The notes under the pieces: generated by a model
Told to the model about the DNA's origin: nothing
Databases searched by the model: none
The model's input: only the letters and a program-made list of their open reading frames with translations
Assembly (NCBI GenBank): GCA_001630475.1
Contig: KV419394.1
Span: forward strand, 620,001 to 684,000
Length of the DNA stretch: 64,000 bases
Reading direction: 5' to 3'
DNA from: Sistotremastrum niveocremeum HHB9708
Taxonomy: Eukaryota; Basidiomycota; Agaricomycetes; Sistotremastrales; Sistotremastraceae
Program-made: the position numbers and the translations under genes
Shown here: positions 49,698-60,969 of the stretch, in pieces
Numbering within the stretch: position 1 is the first letter of the stretch
Layout of the letters: every line of letters starts with the position of its first letter

Positions 49698-50801
49698 TTA
49701 GTTTGTACGAGGGAAATAGTCTCCAGGTGTGCTGGAACGTTGGAAGCCTGGAAACGATAGGGACGCTCCAAGTGGCGATGCCAAGGGCAAACTTTCAAGT
49801 TCACGAAGGTATTTAGGCGTCCCGGCTGCCATGGCATCGAGAGTGATATGGTTTATAGGTAGGTTTCCAAAATGAGTAGGGGAATGACGCATATCCGCAG
49901 GGGACATCGGATCCGTCGGCGTGCCTAGGTAACGTGCTAATTGCTTACGTTCCGGCAGGCGAGAAATAGGAGGAGGGTTCAGGGGAGTCTTGATACGTTG
50001 ATCAAGAGGAGTGGAGACGTTCCATGCTGGCGTCTTTGGGCCTCCTATTGGGTCGGGAAAGCTCGGTATGGCGACGCTGAGGTTGGGTTTTGGTCGGTGA
50101 AGGCCACTATTGTGGGCATCGAAAGATTCAGAAAGGGGAAGGATCGTGTTATTTACTGCTGGTTTTCGAGAGAGGGCGGCATCTGTGATCTGGTGAACGA
50201 TGACTTCGTTGGAGGCGTGTATATGCTGAAATTCACAGGCGAGCACCATGGATGTCGAGTTCACGTGAGCGTGGTCCCAACACTGGAGGTGAAGGAATAT
50301 GAAAATGTTGTTGAGAGTGCGGCGGTCACCAGCGACGGCCTCGAGAAAAGGACGGGAAGGAAGTTGGATGAAGAGAGTGGAGAAGGCGGTCGAATCATCG
50401 ATGACGGGCGGTCCTTGGAAGGTGGGGCAAGGCGCGTCGAAAGCGTCGTTATGCCAGGCCTCAGCACTGCACTGGAGCTCGCTGTCATGCGCCGATGCAG
50501 CTGTTATGCCGAGCGCAATAGTCGAAGAATGTTCGGTTTTGAAACGCGAAAAATCGACTTGAAATGAGAGGCGGATGATTGAAGCAGAGAGATGTGAATA
50601 AGCTTGCTGAAGAAAATGAGAGGACGGGTTGCTCGAATTAAGAGAATCCAGAGGTTGGAACGCGTAGGGTCCCGAAATGTCATGCTCGATGTGGTCGATA
50701 TTCTCGGCCTCTGACAGGATAGCGCATTTCATGAGCTTGAAGTCGCTCGGCGAATGCACGTTCTGTGTCAAATTGGACGTATTGGAGGCGTATCGAGCCA
50801 T
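49698..50801 (-). CDS. uncharacterised protein, no family recognised
   Basis: Single-exon frame of 367 residues from ATG 50801 (MARYASNTSNLTQNVHSPSD). A region of about 130 residues looks beta-rich and globular (IRLSFQVDFSRFKTEHSSTI, ALGITAASAHDSELQ, TLNNIFIFLHLQCWDHAHVN, SMVLACEF). The rest is Pro/Ser-rich, with repeated SP/TP sites (KTPLNPPPISRLPERKQLAR, LGTPTDPMSPADMRHSPTHF) that could be kinase targets. No signal peptide or membrane helix. Its antisense frame (49941-50567, plus) is a shadow. Confidence 0.7.
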   Translation of the reverse strand: MARYASNTSNLTQNVHSPSDFKLMKCAILSEAENIDHIEHDISGPYAFQPLDSLNSSNPSSHFLQQAYSHLSASIIRLSFQVDFSRFKTEHSSTIALGITAASAHDSELQCSAEAWHNDAFDAPCPTFQGPPVIDDSTAFSTLFIQLPSRPFLEAVAGDRRTLNNIFIFLHLQCWDHAHVNSTSMVLACEFQHIHASNEVIVHQITDAALSRKPAVNNTILPLSESFDAHNSGLHRPKPNLSVAIPSFPDPIGGPKTPAWNVSTPLDQRIKTPLNPPPISRLPERKQLARYLGTPTDPMSPADMRHSPTHFGNLPINHITLDAMAAGTPKYLRELESLPLASPLGASLSFPGFQRSSTPGDYFPRTN

Positions 50802-51431
50802 GGCGGGCTTTTTCAAGAAAGAGGGGTCGCAGAGATGGTGGGAGTAGAGACGCAAGGGGAAAAGTGGAGAGACGCGTCGGGACCGTTTATAGATGCGTCC
50901 AATTGGATACGTCAGAGGCTAGATGTGACCAGCGTGTTGTCCATCTATTTGGAATTGCAGGGACGCGTCTGATGTTCCAGAAAACTGATCTTTGGCTTTG
51001 TTCTATCGATATTCCAAGATGAAGCGTGTAGCTCTCGTGGAGCGCGGCTGAGGCTCGAGAAGGACGCGTAACAGGGGCAGTGGGGCACAGTCGGCGATCT
51101 CGACTCCGCAGACAACCAATCACATAAAGCTCGACCTCGCTGCTCCCGACGTCTTTGATGCTCACAACGTGACAGGATATTCAGTGCATATCTCAGCGTG
51201 ATGTGGCCCAAAATATCGAAATTTGCCGCGTGGGTGATGAAAATGCAGATTTTTTAAATGGTCGGCGTGAAGCTATGAGATGGTGACACCGTGAGTGAAG
51301 TCTGTCCGCAGCAAATGTTGAGCCATGGGGGCGAGGTGTTGTCATTGTCGATGAGCTCACTCGCCGCAACGACCAGTGAGCTGGACGGGTGCCCTTCCGG
51401 TATCCGATTTATACCTTCCGGCCATCTTGAC
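50802..51431. promoter_or_regulatory. divergent promoter region, orphan / TRP2
   Basis: 630 bp between divergent starts. Some open frames on either strand have no family signal. No convincing Gcn4-type or TATA element was identified. The T-run and A-run near 51250 are short. Confidence 0.4.
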
Positions 51432-53167
51432 ATGGATTTCCAAGTAAGTGCTTAGATCACATTTGCATTACATTTCCGCCCTGGCTAATCAAGCTAAACC
51501 AATCGTGCTCAGAGCTTGGTTGCATTCCCCCCTCTGTCCACCGTCGAGCAGCTCATCGTTCAAGAGAAGCGAGGCAATTGCATTCCAGTCTATGTCCAGA
51601 TCCCGGCCGATCTCATAACACCATGTATGGCCTATCTGCGTATTGCCAAAGATTCCAAGTACAGCTTTCTTCTTGAATCTATCATTGCTGGCGAAAATCT
51701 TGCTCGCTACAGCTTCATTGGTTCAGGTATGCAATCGAGTCATCTACAACCATATTATGAGTCAATAATCTATCCCAGACCCCTTCAAAGTGATCAAGAC
51801 CGGCTTAGACCACGATGTCCAGGGAGACCCACTAGATGCTCTTCAGAAAGAGCTTTCTGTGTACAAGTATATCAAGGTCCCAGAAATTCCTACCTTCACA
51901 GGCGGTGCTGTAGGCTATGTCACCTACGACTGCATCCAATATTTCGAACCCAAAACCGCAACTCCCCTCGCTGACCCTTTGAAAATTCCCGAGGCTGTCT
52001 TCATGATGGTCGATACTCTCATCATCTACGATCATCTTTTCCAGACCATAAAAATCGTCTCTCACGTCTTCGCACCACCCTCCAGCGGTTCTGTCAACCT
52101 CTCGTTTGTTTATTCTACAGCCGTTGCGAAGGCTAGGCGAGTGGCAAAACTCATTTCGTCATCGTATACACCCGAAGTTCCCCAGCCTCCCATCACGCTA
52201 GGAAACCAGGCCACCAGCAATGTTGGCAAGGCGGGATATGAGGGTTTTGTGACACAACTGAAAAAGCATATCGTGGCCGGCGATATTATTCAAGCGGTCC
52301 CCTCCCAGCGGCTTGCTCGTCCAACTGCTTTACATCCTTTCAACGCATATAGACATCTGCGCCAGGTCAATCCCAGTCCTTACATGTTCTATCTCGATTG
52401 TGGAGATCTTCAGATAGTGGGAGCCAGTCCAGAGACGCTGTGCAAAGTCGAACGAAACAAGGTGTATAATCATGCTATTGCCGGCACTGTTCGCCGAGGC
52501 AAGACGCCTGAAGGTTGGTTGAGATTCCTATTTCGGCCTAAATTATTCTCATTGCATCTTAGAGGACGAAAAGCTGGGTGCTCAGCTCCTCGCTTCCCCG
52601 AAAGATCGTGCCGAACACATCATGCTGGTTGATCTCGCACGGAACGACGTCAATCGTGTTTGTCAGCCAAAGACTGTCCAAGTCGATCACCTAATGCGCG
52701 TCGAAAAATTCAGTCACGTCATTCATCTGACGAGTCAGGTTTCTGGCTATCTCAGAGAAGATCAGACAAGGTCCGTTCTCATATCTCACGCCCAAAATTC
52801 TCTTTATTTATTATATGTTAGATTTGACGCTTTCCGATCCATCTTCCCCGCCGGGACCGTTTCCGGAGCTCCCAAAATCAAAGCCATTGAGCTGGTCTCA
52901 GGCCTCGAAAAAGAAAGACGGGGCGTTTACGCAGGGGCTGTGGGACGCTTTGACTTTGCAGATGACGAAATGGACACATGTATCGCTATTCGGACGATGA
53001 CCTTCAAGGATGGAACTGTGTATCTGCAAGCTGGCGGAGGCATCGTTTTTGACAGTGTTGAGGAAGAAGAATACGTGGAAACTATCAACAAACTAGGCGG
53101 GAATGTGAGAGCTATCGAGCAGGCGGAACGTGAGTCTGAAGATATTCTTGTCGACAAGTTGTCGTGA
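51432..53167 (+). CDS. TRP2: anthranilate synthase component I (TrpE/Trp2)
   Basis: Makes anthranilate from chorismate with the glutamine amidotransferase partner; first step of tryptophan synthesis. Five exons: 51432-51443 (12 nt), 51513-51726, 51779-52513, 52563-52770 and 52822-53167. The start is [20 protein letters not shown]. The feedback-inhibition motif LLES is present in [20 protein letters not shown]. The chorismate-binding domain shows [86 protein letters not shown] and [15 protein letters not shown]. Length about 504 residues, usual for fungi. The glutamine amidotransferase (TRP1/TrpG type) is not fused here. Fungal TRP2 is under general amino acid control, not checked here. Confidence 0.96.
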
Positions 53168-53316
53168 ACCACGTTGACCTCCTCTCAGAGTATCACTACA
53201 GTCTGCAGCAGGCTAAACCTAAGAATGCGATATAATGATATTATAGGCTGCTAAAATGAATCATGCATTTTACTATGAGTATTATGAGATAGACGTGCGG
53301 ACGGGACGGTCATGCG

Positions 53317-54266
53317 CTATGATCGCCTCCTCTGCGACCTCTGCGAGGCCGCTTGAGCTGCTGCTTGCTGCTCTCTGAATCTCTCCAAGCCCTCTTTCCC
53401 AGCTATGCTAAGCACTCCTGCCACTAACTCCGCGGTACGAGTGCTCTCGTCGTTCGCTGGGATAGGGTACAAGACTATTCGGGGATCAACATTGGAGTCA
53501 ATGATGCCTATGGTGGGAACGTGTGAAATGGCGCATTCTCTGATCACATGCATGTTTGCAAGTGGATTCAAAAGAATGACGAGATCGGGAACCACTCTTT
53601 GCGTTTGAGCAACTTCCGGGCCAAAGAGCTGGACTTTGTTTGTGAGAGTCCCTGGTAGCCATCGTTCACCGACACTATAAGCATTCGAACCCATGCGTTC
53701 TGCTGCTTTGTTGACGACTCGACGAAGATCTGGTCTGGTGCCCACGAAAACAATGGTGCCGTCTCGTGCTGCAATGGCTCGAGTGACGTCGACGGCGCGT
53801 CGTAATAAGGGCAGTGTGCTGTCAAGATCGATGATGGTGATCCCTGCACGAGTGCCATATGAATAAGGAAGGAAATTGGGGTTCATAAGTGAGCTCGAGT
53901 GCCCAAAGTGCGCGCCGGCCGCGACTAATGAAGAAAGAGTCAAGTCTTTGGGCGGTGGTGGTTTATGGAGACCATGGTGTGGCTGCCAGGTATTATCACG
54001 ACTCTGCGTCGACCCTAATCGCGAAAAGCGATCCACTGTAGAAATACTATTAGCCTTTGGAGATGCAGGAAGGCTTGACTCGACTCACTAATGTGTTTCT
54101 GTCGGGCTCTTGTTTCTTGCAGGGTGTGCCAGTCATCCTCATTTTGCAAGACCTTTTCTTGGGAGTCCTGCGGCGTCGAATAGCAGCGCTTGGCCAGCAA
54201 TCCATGCCGTGGGCTACATGTCAAGCCTTTTGAGATTTGTTTTCGAAAGTTAGCGGCGCACGACAT
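53317..54266 (-). CDS. mitochondrial small-subunit ribosomal protein uS2m (MRPS2/MRP4)
   Basis: Two exons (54266-54089 and 54035-53317), about 298 residues. The N terminus looks like a mitochondrial presequence (MSCAANFRKQISKGLTCSPR), and the ordered S2 fold follows: LTLSSLVAAGAHFGHSSSLM, IDLDSTLPLLRRAVDVTRAI, DGTIVFVGTRPDLRRVVNKA, RWLPGTLTNKVQLF, VVPDLVILLNPLANMHVIRE and IPTIGIID-type VPTIGIIDSNVDPRIVLYPI, then ANDESTRTAELVAG. These are the conserved S2 blocks of bacterial and mitochondrial ribosomes. The C-terminal extension is rich in Ala/Gln/Arg. It stands head to head with the Ssb-type Hsp70, 121 bp apart. Confidence 0.93.
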
Positions 54267-54387
54267 GAAGCTATATGCTTACGTCAGCCTTTTTAGCCGC
54301 GTGCTCTCACAGAATTTTTTTCTTCACTTGACGCTCACCACCCTCCAGCCCCCACCATCCTCGTTTCTCCTTTCTTAAAACACAAAA
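54267..54387. promoter_or_regulatory. 121-bp bidirectional promoter, uS2m / Ssb-type Hsp70
   Basis: Short space between divergent starts of two translation-linked genes. A CT-rich stretch ends just before the Hsp70 start, as in many strongly expressed fungal genes. No proper heat-shock element (alternating GAA/TTC with 2-base gaps) was seen; TTTCGAAAG near 54240 lies in the uS2m coding exon. Confidence 0.45.
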
Positions 54388-56640
54388 ATGTCTGCCGAGG
54401 ATCTCTTCACAGGAGCAGTCGGTATCGATTTGGGCACCACTTACTCGTCAGTTTGGTCGAGAAAAAAAGTTTTCATGTGCTCATTTTCTTTAGCTGTGTC
54501 GGTGTCTGGCAAAATGATCGTGTGGAGATCATTGCTAACGATCGTACGTGCTGACTGCTTTCCACTAGCTGCTCGTAGTTTCTAATGAGTGCTGTACAGA
54601 GGGAAACCGAACAACACCCTCCTATGTTGCGTTCTCTGCTGAAGAGCGATTGATCGGTGATGCCGCAAAAAATCAGGCTGCGATGAACCCTCGCAACACC
54701 GTCTTCGACGCAAAACGTCTCATTGGACGACGATTCGAGTATGTCCCTGCTGTATTGAGTTAGATATCGTCTCTCAATCTTTTTACCCCTACTCTAGTGA
54801 CCCCGATGTCAAAAAGGTACGTAACCCAGTCTCCGACTGAGACCCTTGCTTAAGAAAATTGATAGGACATGACACATTGGCCATTCGCCGTCATTGACAA
54901 GGATGGTTCTCCCATGATCAAGGTCAACTACCTCGGCGAGGACAAGACCTTCAGCCCCCAGGAAATTTCTTCCATGGTCCTCACCAAAATGAAGGACATC
55001 TCAGAAGCTAAGCTCGGAAAGACCGTTAAAAAAGCCGTCGTCACGTTAGTAATTTTCACATAATCTTTGGGGTGTTCAATGAATTGGGCTGCCAGTGTCC
55101 CCGCCTACTTCAACGACTCCCAGCGTCTGGCTACCAAGGACGCTGGTGCCATTGCTGGTCTCGATGTTCTGAGAATCATCAACGAGCCCACGGCTGCTGC
55201 CATCGCTTACGGTCTGGACCAGCAGTCAAAAGCTGAGAAGAACGTTCTCATCTTCGATCTTGGTGGTGGTACTTTCGATGTCTCTCTCCTGAACATCACT
55301 GGTGGCGTCTTCGCCGTCAAAGCTACTGCTGGTGACACCCATCTTGGTGGTGAAGATTTCGACAACACCCTCTTGGAGCACTTCAAGAACGAGTTCAAGA
55401 GAAAAACCAAGCTCGACATCTCAGACGACGCTCGTGCCCTCCGTCGTCTCAGAAGTGCATGTGAACGCGCCAAGCGTACTTTGTCAAGTGTCGCTCAGAC
55501 CACTGTCGAGGTCGACTCTTTGTTCCAGGGTGAAGATTTCTCTTCCCAGATCACTCGTGCTCGTTTCGAGGAAATCAACGCTGCTCTCTTCAAGTCAACC
55601 CTCGAGCCCGTTGAGAAGGTTTTGAAGGATGCCAAAATGTCCCGCGAAAAGGTTCGATTTCTCTTGTCAAATTTGATCAGTGCCTCAACGTAGTCATAGG
55701 TCGATGATATCGTCTTGGTTGGTGGATCCACCCGTATCCCCAAGATCCAGTCCCTCGTTTCCGAGTACTTCGGTGGACGTCAACTCAACAAGTCCATCAA
55801 CCCCGATGAGGCTGTCGCCTATGGTGCTGCCGTCCAGGCTGCTGTCCTGACCGGTCAGACGTCAGAGAAGACCCAAGATCTCCTCCTCCTCGATGTCGCT
55901 CCCCTGTCTCTCGGTGTCGCCATGCAGGGCGACGTCTTCGGTGTTGTCGTTCCCCGTAACACCCCCATCCCCACCAACAAGTCAAGGACCTTCACCACTG
56001 TTGAGGATAACCAGACTACTGTCACGTTCCCTGTGTAAGTGTGGTTTTGCTTATCTTCATCTCATGTCTGACATTTTCTTAGCTACGAGGGTGAGCGCAC
56101 TCAGTGCCGCGACAATCGTTTGCTCGGAGAATTCGAGCTAAATGGCATTCCCCCTATGCCTCGAGGCCAGGCCGAACTCGTCACCACTTTCGAGGTTGAT
56201 GCCAATGGTCTCCTCAAGGTCTCCGCCCAAGACCGTGCCTCTGGACGTAAAGCATCGATCAGTGAGTATAATCCGCAATGCCACCTGTACTCTGATTAAT
56301 CATGTTGTCAGGCATCACCAACTCTGTTGGACGTCTGTCCTCCGCTGAGATCGATCAAATGATCAAGGATGCTGAACAGTTCAAGCAGGCGGACAAGGAC
56401 TTCTCTGCCCGTCATGAGGCCAAGTCCGACCTCGAGGCTTACATTCACCAAGTCGAGGGCACCATCACCTCGCCAGAAATCGGCATGAAATTGAAGCGTG
56501 GTGCTAAGGCTGCTGTTGAGGCTGAGTTGGCACGTGCACTTGAGAAGCTCGAGATTGAGGACTCATCTGCCGATGAGCTGAAGAAGGCTCAACTCGGAAT
56601 CAAGCGTGCTCTCCAGAAAGCCACGGCTGGAATCCGGTAA
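54388..56640 (+). CDS. ribosome-associated Hsp70, Ssb type
   Basis: Chaperone that binds nascent chains at the ribosome exit with the RAC pair. Nine exons, one a 19-nt microexon (54798-54816, coding part of DPDVKK). The start is [20 protein letters not shown], and C V G V W Q N D follows the first intron. ATPase motifs: GIDLGTTYS (phosphate 1), [20 protein letters not shown] (phosphate 2), [15 protein letters not shown] (adenosine) and [14 protein letters not shown]. Ssb-type features are the lack of a C-terminal EEVD, length about 613, [37 protein letters not shown] and the end [15 protein letters not shown]. An ordinary Ssa is excluded by the tail. No organelle signal is seen. Confidence 0.94.
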
Positions 56641-56902
56641 AATAATCCCTTGCATATTTGCTGTGGATATGTCTATTCTTGTTTTCCTTGCATGCCAATC
56701 AGAGTTGTCTCGTTCCTTCTGCTTAGCACTAAATTGCCTTTCTACTACTACTGAGATATATTGAGGATCTGTTGAACGCGAAATTTGAATGTGTAGAATG
56801 CCCCCAACGGTTTTGAATCGCAAGATGCTTCCGTTCACAACGCCGAATAATGAGATCAGAATGGACCCTGAACCGGTCTAAGCCACTTACTCTTGCTCTC
56901 CC

Positions 56903-59117
56903 ATGGCCTGGTCAGATTTCCTGCAGAGCCTACTCAGATACGACACCCTTACGTTCATCCTGGGTGCTGGTTTCCTCGGGACGCTTGTCTTTACCAAATG
57001 GGCATTTCCGTCTTCGCTCGTACATCCCATTCTGCTCGGCCGTCAGTCTGACGTCGGTCGGGTACGAAAACAAGGAGAATCTGCCATTTACAGAAACTAT
57101 GGTGTAGGACATGGCGGTCGGGTACATCAAATGCTACCGTTAGTATAGCATGCGATGCTGATGAAGACTATAGCTCCCTGTTAGGCCACATAAGGATGTC
57201 AAGTTGTTGGGTGATCTGCTGAAGCCGGACTTCAAGACTCCTCGCAATCTTTGGGGGACAAAGATTACAAACGACCAGATCAAGGAACGAGTTTCTGCTC
57301 TTTCAAGTGCTTTCGTGAATATTGTCGGTCTAACACCGAAGGAAGCAAACGTCTTGATCTTGCTCAATGATTCGCTCGGTAAGCATATGGTTCGCTTGAA
57401 GGACCTCCGGGTGGCTGAGCCTTCTGTCAGACTGGTTAATCACAGACCTGGCTTTGGCCCAATCGTCTATTGCATCGTTTACAACGCCGTCCCTCCGCTT
57501 ACTTGTGCCACTATTGGACACCCACCCACCAAGTGCCATAGTGATCGAGGCCCACTTCGTTCCTACTCTGTTGGAAACTCTCACCGAATCTCATGATGCT
57601 CGCCATCACACGGTCATCGTTCACGGGGAAGATCCAGCAGCTATTCAACTCCTGCAAGCCCAGTCTGTGATTAAATGGTTCCAGTTTGAGAAGATCGAAA
57701 GTGAGGCTGCACTTCGTCCTGCATCTTCCATAGAGCCGCCACGTACGTCTCTTTCACATTCAAATATACCTCCGAGGCTTAACGTTTTTTCACAGAGGTA
57801 TCTGATGCATTCACGGCTGCGTTCTACGAAGTCCAGGGCGGGGTACGTTCATCACTTTCTGCGATCAGCGTTCCTTGATGCTCTATACTGACCATGATGT
57901 TCAGCAACCCCAAGGAGCTCAGCTAACCCACGAAGTGAGTAGCTTGGAGACTAGGGAGATAGAGCCTCGACTGAGCCCCGATTCAGAATGTAACCTCTGG
58001 GGTTCTTGTCACTAGAGCATTCCTCCCGATCGACAAAGCGCTCTCGCCAAGTGATACAGTATACTCAGCTTATCCGCTTGCTACTCCTTTCGGCCGTGCA
58101 ATCGCGTATGCCGCATTGTACGAAGGTTAGACGATCTACAATGCACAAGGATAAAAACTCATCCTCATTAGGAACCAATTTTTCTACGTTGAACTCAACA
58201 TTATTGGTTCCCCCGAAAGATTGTACGTCACTGAACCTTTTACCCGGGTACGAGCATACTCAAGTATATCACAGTGGAAATCACTAATAATGTAGCGGAT
58301 GTCTTCGAGACCATGGATGCTCGAGAATTGCCCCCTCCTACAGTGCTTTTTGTGTAAGTCTTGTCACTACTATCCGGATTTTTTTTTTTGCCGGGCTGAT
58401 ATCTTTACAGTACTAACACGCATTTGAAGTCTATCACGTCATCAATTTTGGCTGCGGCTCAAGAACATAAATTCTATAATTTCGCAGCTCGACACAAGTT
58501 GGCGCAACTGGTCGCCGGTTATCTGTCGAATACAACATTCTGGGATCGAGCTCTCTTCAACAAAGCACGAGATCTCGCACTCGGTCCCATCGGAAGCAGC
58601 CTAAGGGCTGTCATCGTTTCGGGTAAGCATCTAATCATTTTACTATACGCGGTCAGTATTGAGCCTCCACGTTTAGGCCACGTCCCCAATGACACGTTGA
58701 CACCTACAAGATTGGCGCTGTCGATAAACCTTGTTGCGTCCTACATTCATCCTCTCGTTTGCGGCGCTGTTTTCGCGTCTCATCCGCTCGATCTTCAATC
58801 ATTCGCAAACCAACCGAAAGGTCCCAACGTTGCACAAGTTGGGCCACCTGCAGCAAACGTCGAGGTCAAGCTTGTCAACGTTGATGAGGCTGACATCGAG
58901 TCTGGGGAGAATCCTTCAGGCGAAGTGAGTTTTTTTTTTTTTTTTTTTGAAATGCAGTGACGCAACCCCTAAACAATTGGACTTGCAGCTGCTTGTTAGA
59001 GGCCCCTCTGTGGGGCGACCTGTCCCTGTCCCTGAGGGTGAGTCAGATGAATGGGTGCGAACCGGAACTGGAGCTGTCGTACGCCCCAATGGCACATTCC
59101 AGGTTTACGATATCTAA
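56903..59117 (+). CDS. AMP-binding/acyl-CoA synthetase-like protein lacking the phosphate loop
   Basis: About ten exons. The start MAWSDFLQSLLRYDTLTFIL includes a membrane anchor (TFILGAGFLGTLVFTKW). Then come NDSLDWLITDLALAQSSIAS, LVPLLDTHPPSAIVIEAHF, LLQAQSVIKWFQFEKIESEA, and THENVTSGVLVTRAF where ligases have the Gly-rich YTSGTTGxPKG loop. Later parts fit the AMP-binding fold (LPPPTVLFVTNTH, FNKARDLALGPIGSSLRAVI, VGPPAANVEVKLVNV, SGELLVRGPSV, EGESDEWVRTGTGAVVRPNG). It ends VYDI. The usual C-terminal lid with its catalytic Lys also appears missing or short. The protein may be a non-enzymatic relative or a member of a divergent fungal family. One short intron near 58623-58659 may be read through. 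Confidence 0.75.
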
Positions 59118-59472
59118 GTTGGTTATGGATATGTACACATCTTCTGTGGTGAAAAATGGACTCTTTTCCTTTTGTCCGATTCGTTTCGTCCCGTCTCGGA
59201 GATGTGAAGCGATCGCCGAGAGCGGCAGAAATCAAGTGATCGGTGGCATCTCACGTGATACGATAAAAGATGTTTGCGCGTGTTGTGCCCAAGACTCGAT
59301 GAACCGTGGGAAGTTTGGTGAATGTAAGGAGCCTCTTATAGCGTGCAGTGGTCCCCTCACGCGTCTCCAACTATCCCTGCTCCGCCCGTCTTTCCGCCCG
59401 CACGCGACACTCTTCGAGAGATCCGACACATCCTCGACCACCAATACCGACATTGTACAAATTCAACATTCA
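59118..59472. promoter_or_regulatory. histone H1 promoter region with an ACGCGT (MCB) box
   Basis: 355 bp between the AMP-binding-like stop and the H1 start. ACGCGT occurs at 59359-59364, about 109 bp before the H1 ATG, a position that fits an S-phase MBF site. CACGTG at about 59252 and CGCGTG near 59278 are other GC elements. The box is a 6-base palindrome, so one copy alone is weak evidence. Confidence 0.45.
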
Positions 59473-60724
59473 ATGGCAACCGCTACCAAATCAAAGAAGG
59501 CGGCCGCCCCCGCCGCGGCTCCTAAGAAGGCTCCTGCAGCTGGCTCCGGCCACCCCAGCTTCGTTGACATGATCAAGGTACGTACATGTTCATCGACTTT
59601 ATCGTTTCATCGCTAGGTTATCTGACTCGCAATTGTCGGATGATAGGAGTGTATCGTCGATAATAAGGACGACGCCCGCACCGGTGTCTCGAGGCCTACT
59701 ATCAAGAAGTACGTCGCCCCCTTCACGCCATCACCGAGTCTAGTCTAACATTTGGATTGCTAGGTTCATTGAGGAGAGATATCACATCGATATAACCGCG
59801 GCTGTCGTCCACAACATCAACAAGGCTATCATCAGCGGTGAACAGAAGAGCATCTTTGCTCTTCCCAAAGGTCGGTCTCTGACTCCTACTGGCGCGCGGT
59901 ACCGTGGCTGATGGGATTTGATAGGCGTTCAGGGTAAAGTGAAGCTCGCACCTAAGACTTCTAAGTCGTCAGACGGTGCTAAAGAGGTGAGTGTGATGGC
60001 TGTCCCGATTTGTGAGTCAGGGCTGATAAGTCTTATGTCACGTTACAGAATAAGCCCACGACTAAAGCCCCTGCCGCTACCACCAAAGCCTCAGCTGCCA
60101 AGGCACCTGCGAAGAAGCCTCTGGGGAAGAGCACTGCCGCGACTACGACGAAGAAGCCTGCTGCTCGATCCGCACCAAAGGCGACTGCTGCTGCCCCCAA
60201 GAAGGCTGCACCAAAAGCCACCACCGCCACCAAAGAGAACAAGGAAGCCAAGGAGCCGAAGAAAGCTACCAAGGTACGATACCTCGACATTGGCTCTTTG
60301 TCAGTACTGACAGTGATATAGGCCGCACCTGTTAAGAAGGCTACCACCACCACCACTGCTGCCAAGGCACCTGCCAAGAAAGCAACTCCCACTGCAAAGA
60401 AAGCTGCTGTAACGAAGAAGACCGCTGCAGCAACATCAGCACCTGCAAAGAAGAAGACGACAGTGGCGAAGAAGGTAAGGATGAATATTGAGTGACGGAG
60501 ACGTGACTGACTGTTTTTGGGCAGCCAACGAGCGGATCGGCAACGAAGGCGAAAGCGGCAGCGGCGAAGCCGAAAGCGGGGAAGAAGGCACCGGCTTCGA
60601 AGGGAACAACGAAGCCGGCATCCAAGAAGGTAGCTAAGTCCGAGGGTGTTCCCTGTGACTGTGTGACTGACCCCGGGATTTCCCACAGCCTGCATCAAAG
60701 ACAAAGCCCGCATCCAAGGCATAA
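59473..60724 (+). CDS. linker histone H1
   Basis: Eight exons, all GT-AG: 59473-59577, 59647-59708, 59764-59870, 59925-59986, 60049-60273, 60322-60474, 60525-60629 and 60689-60724. The start MATATKSKKAAAPAAAPKKA leads to the winged-helix globular domain: HPSFVDMIKECIVDN, RTGVSRPTIKKFIEERYHID, AVVHNINKAIISGEQKSIFA and LPKGVQGKVKL. A long Lys/Ala/Thr/Pro tail follows, with AKKP-type repeats, ending KPASKTKPASKA. It binds linker DNA at the nucleosome dyad. Introns in an H1 gene imply a polyadenylated transcript rather than a stem-loop mRNA. The minus-strand frame of 262 codons (60821-60033) over this gene is a shadow made by its Ala/Lys codon bias. Confidence 0.95.
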
Positions 60725-60969
60725 TTATTCGCGACGAGTGTTCATTCTTTTGTAATCTGTGTTGTTTGAGTGTTACTGCATTACCATAGGGTAGTAAGTA
60801 ATATGTATTTGATTTGTACACGATAATATCTATTTGTTGTTATGGACCCGAAAGAGTGGGCCGGCGGAGAGTCAATTAGCATCAAATGTAAAAGTGGATC
60901 TCGATTCCGCCGCGTCAAAAGCTGCGTCGCGACTTTGCCTCGCTCCTCAGTTCTGCTCATGTCCCCCCA

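Noticed and set aside
49941-50567. Plus-strand frame of 208 codons
   Set aside because: Antisense to the 49698-50801 frame, which has a natural ATG and better composition; neither is strong, but only one is likely real.
60033-60821. Minus-strand open frame of 262 codons across histone H1
   Set aside because: Lies antisense to H1, made by its Ala/Lys/Pro codon bias; Ala/Phe/Val-rich with no motif.
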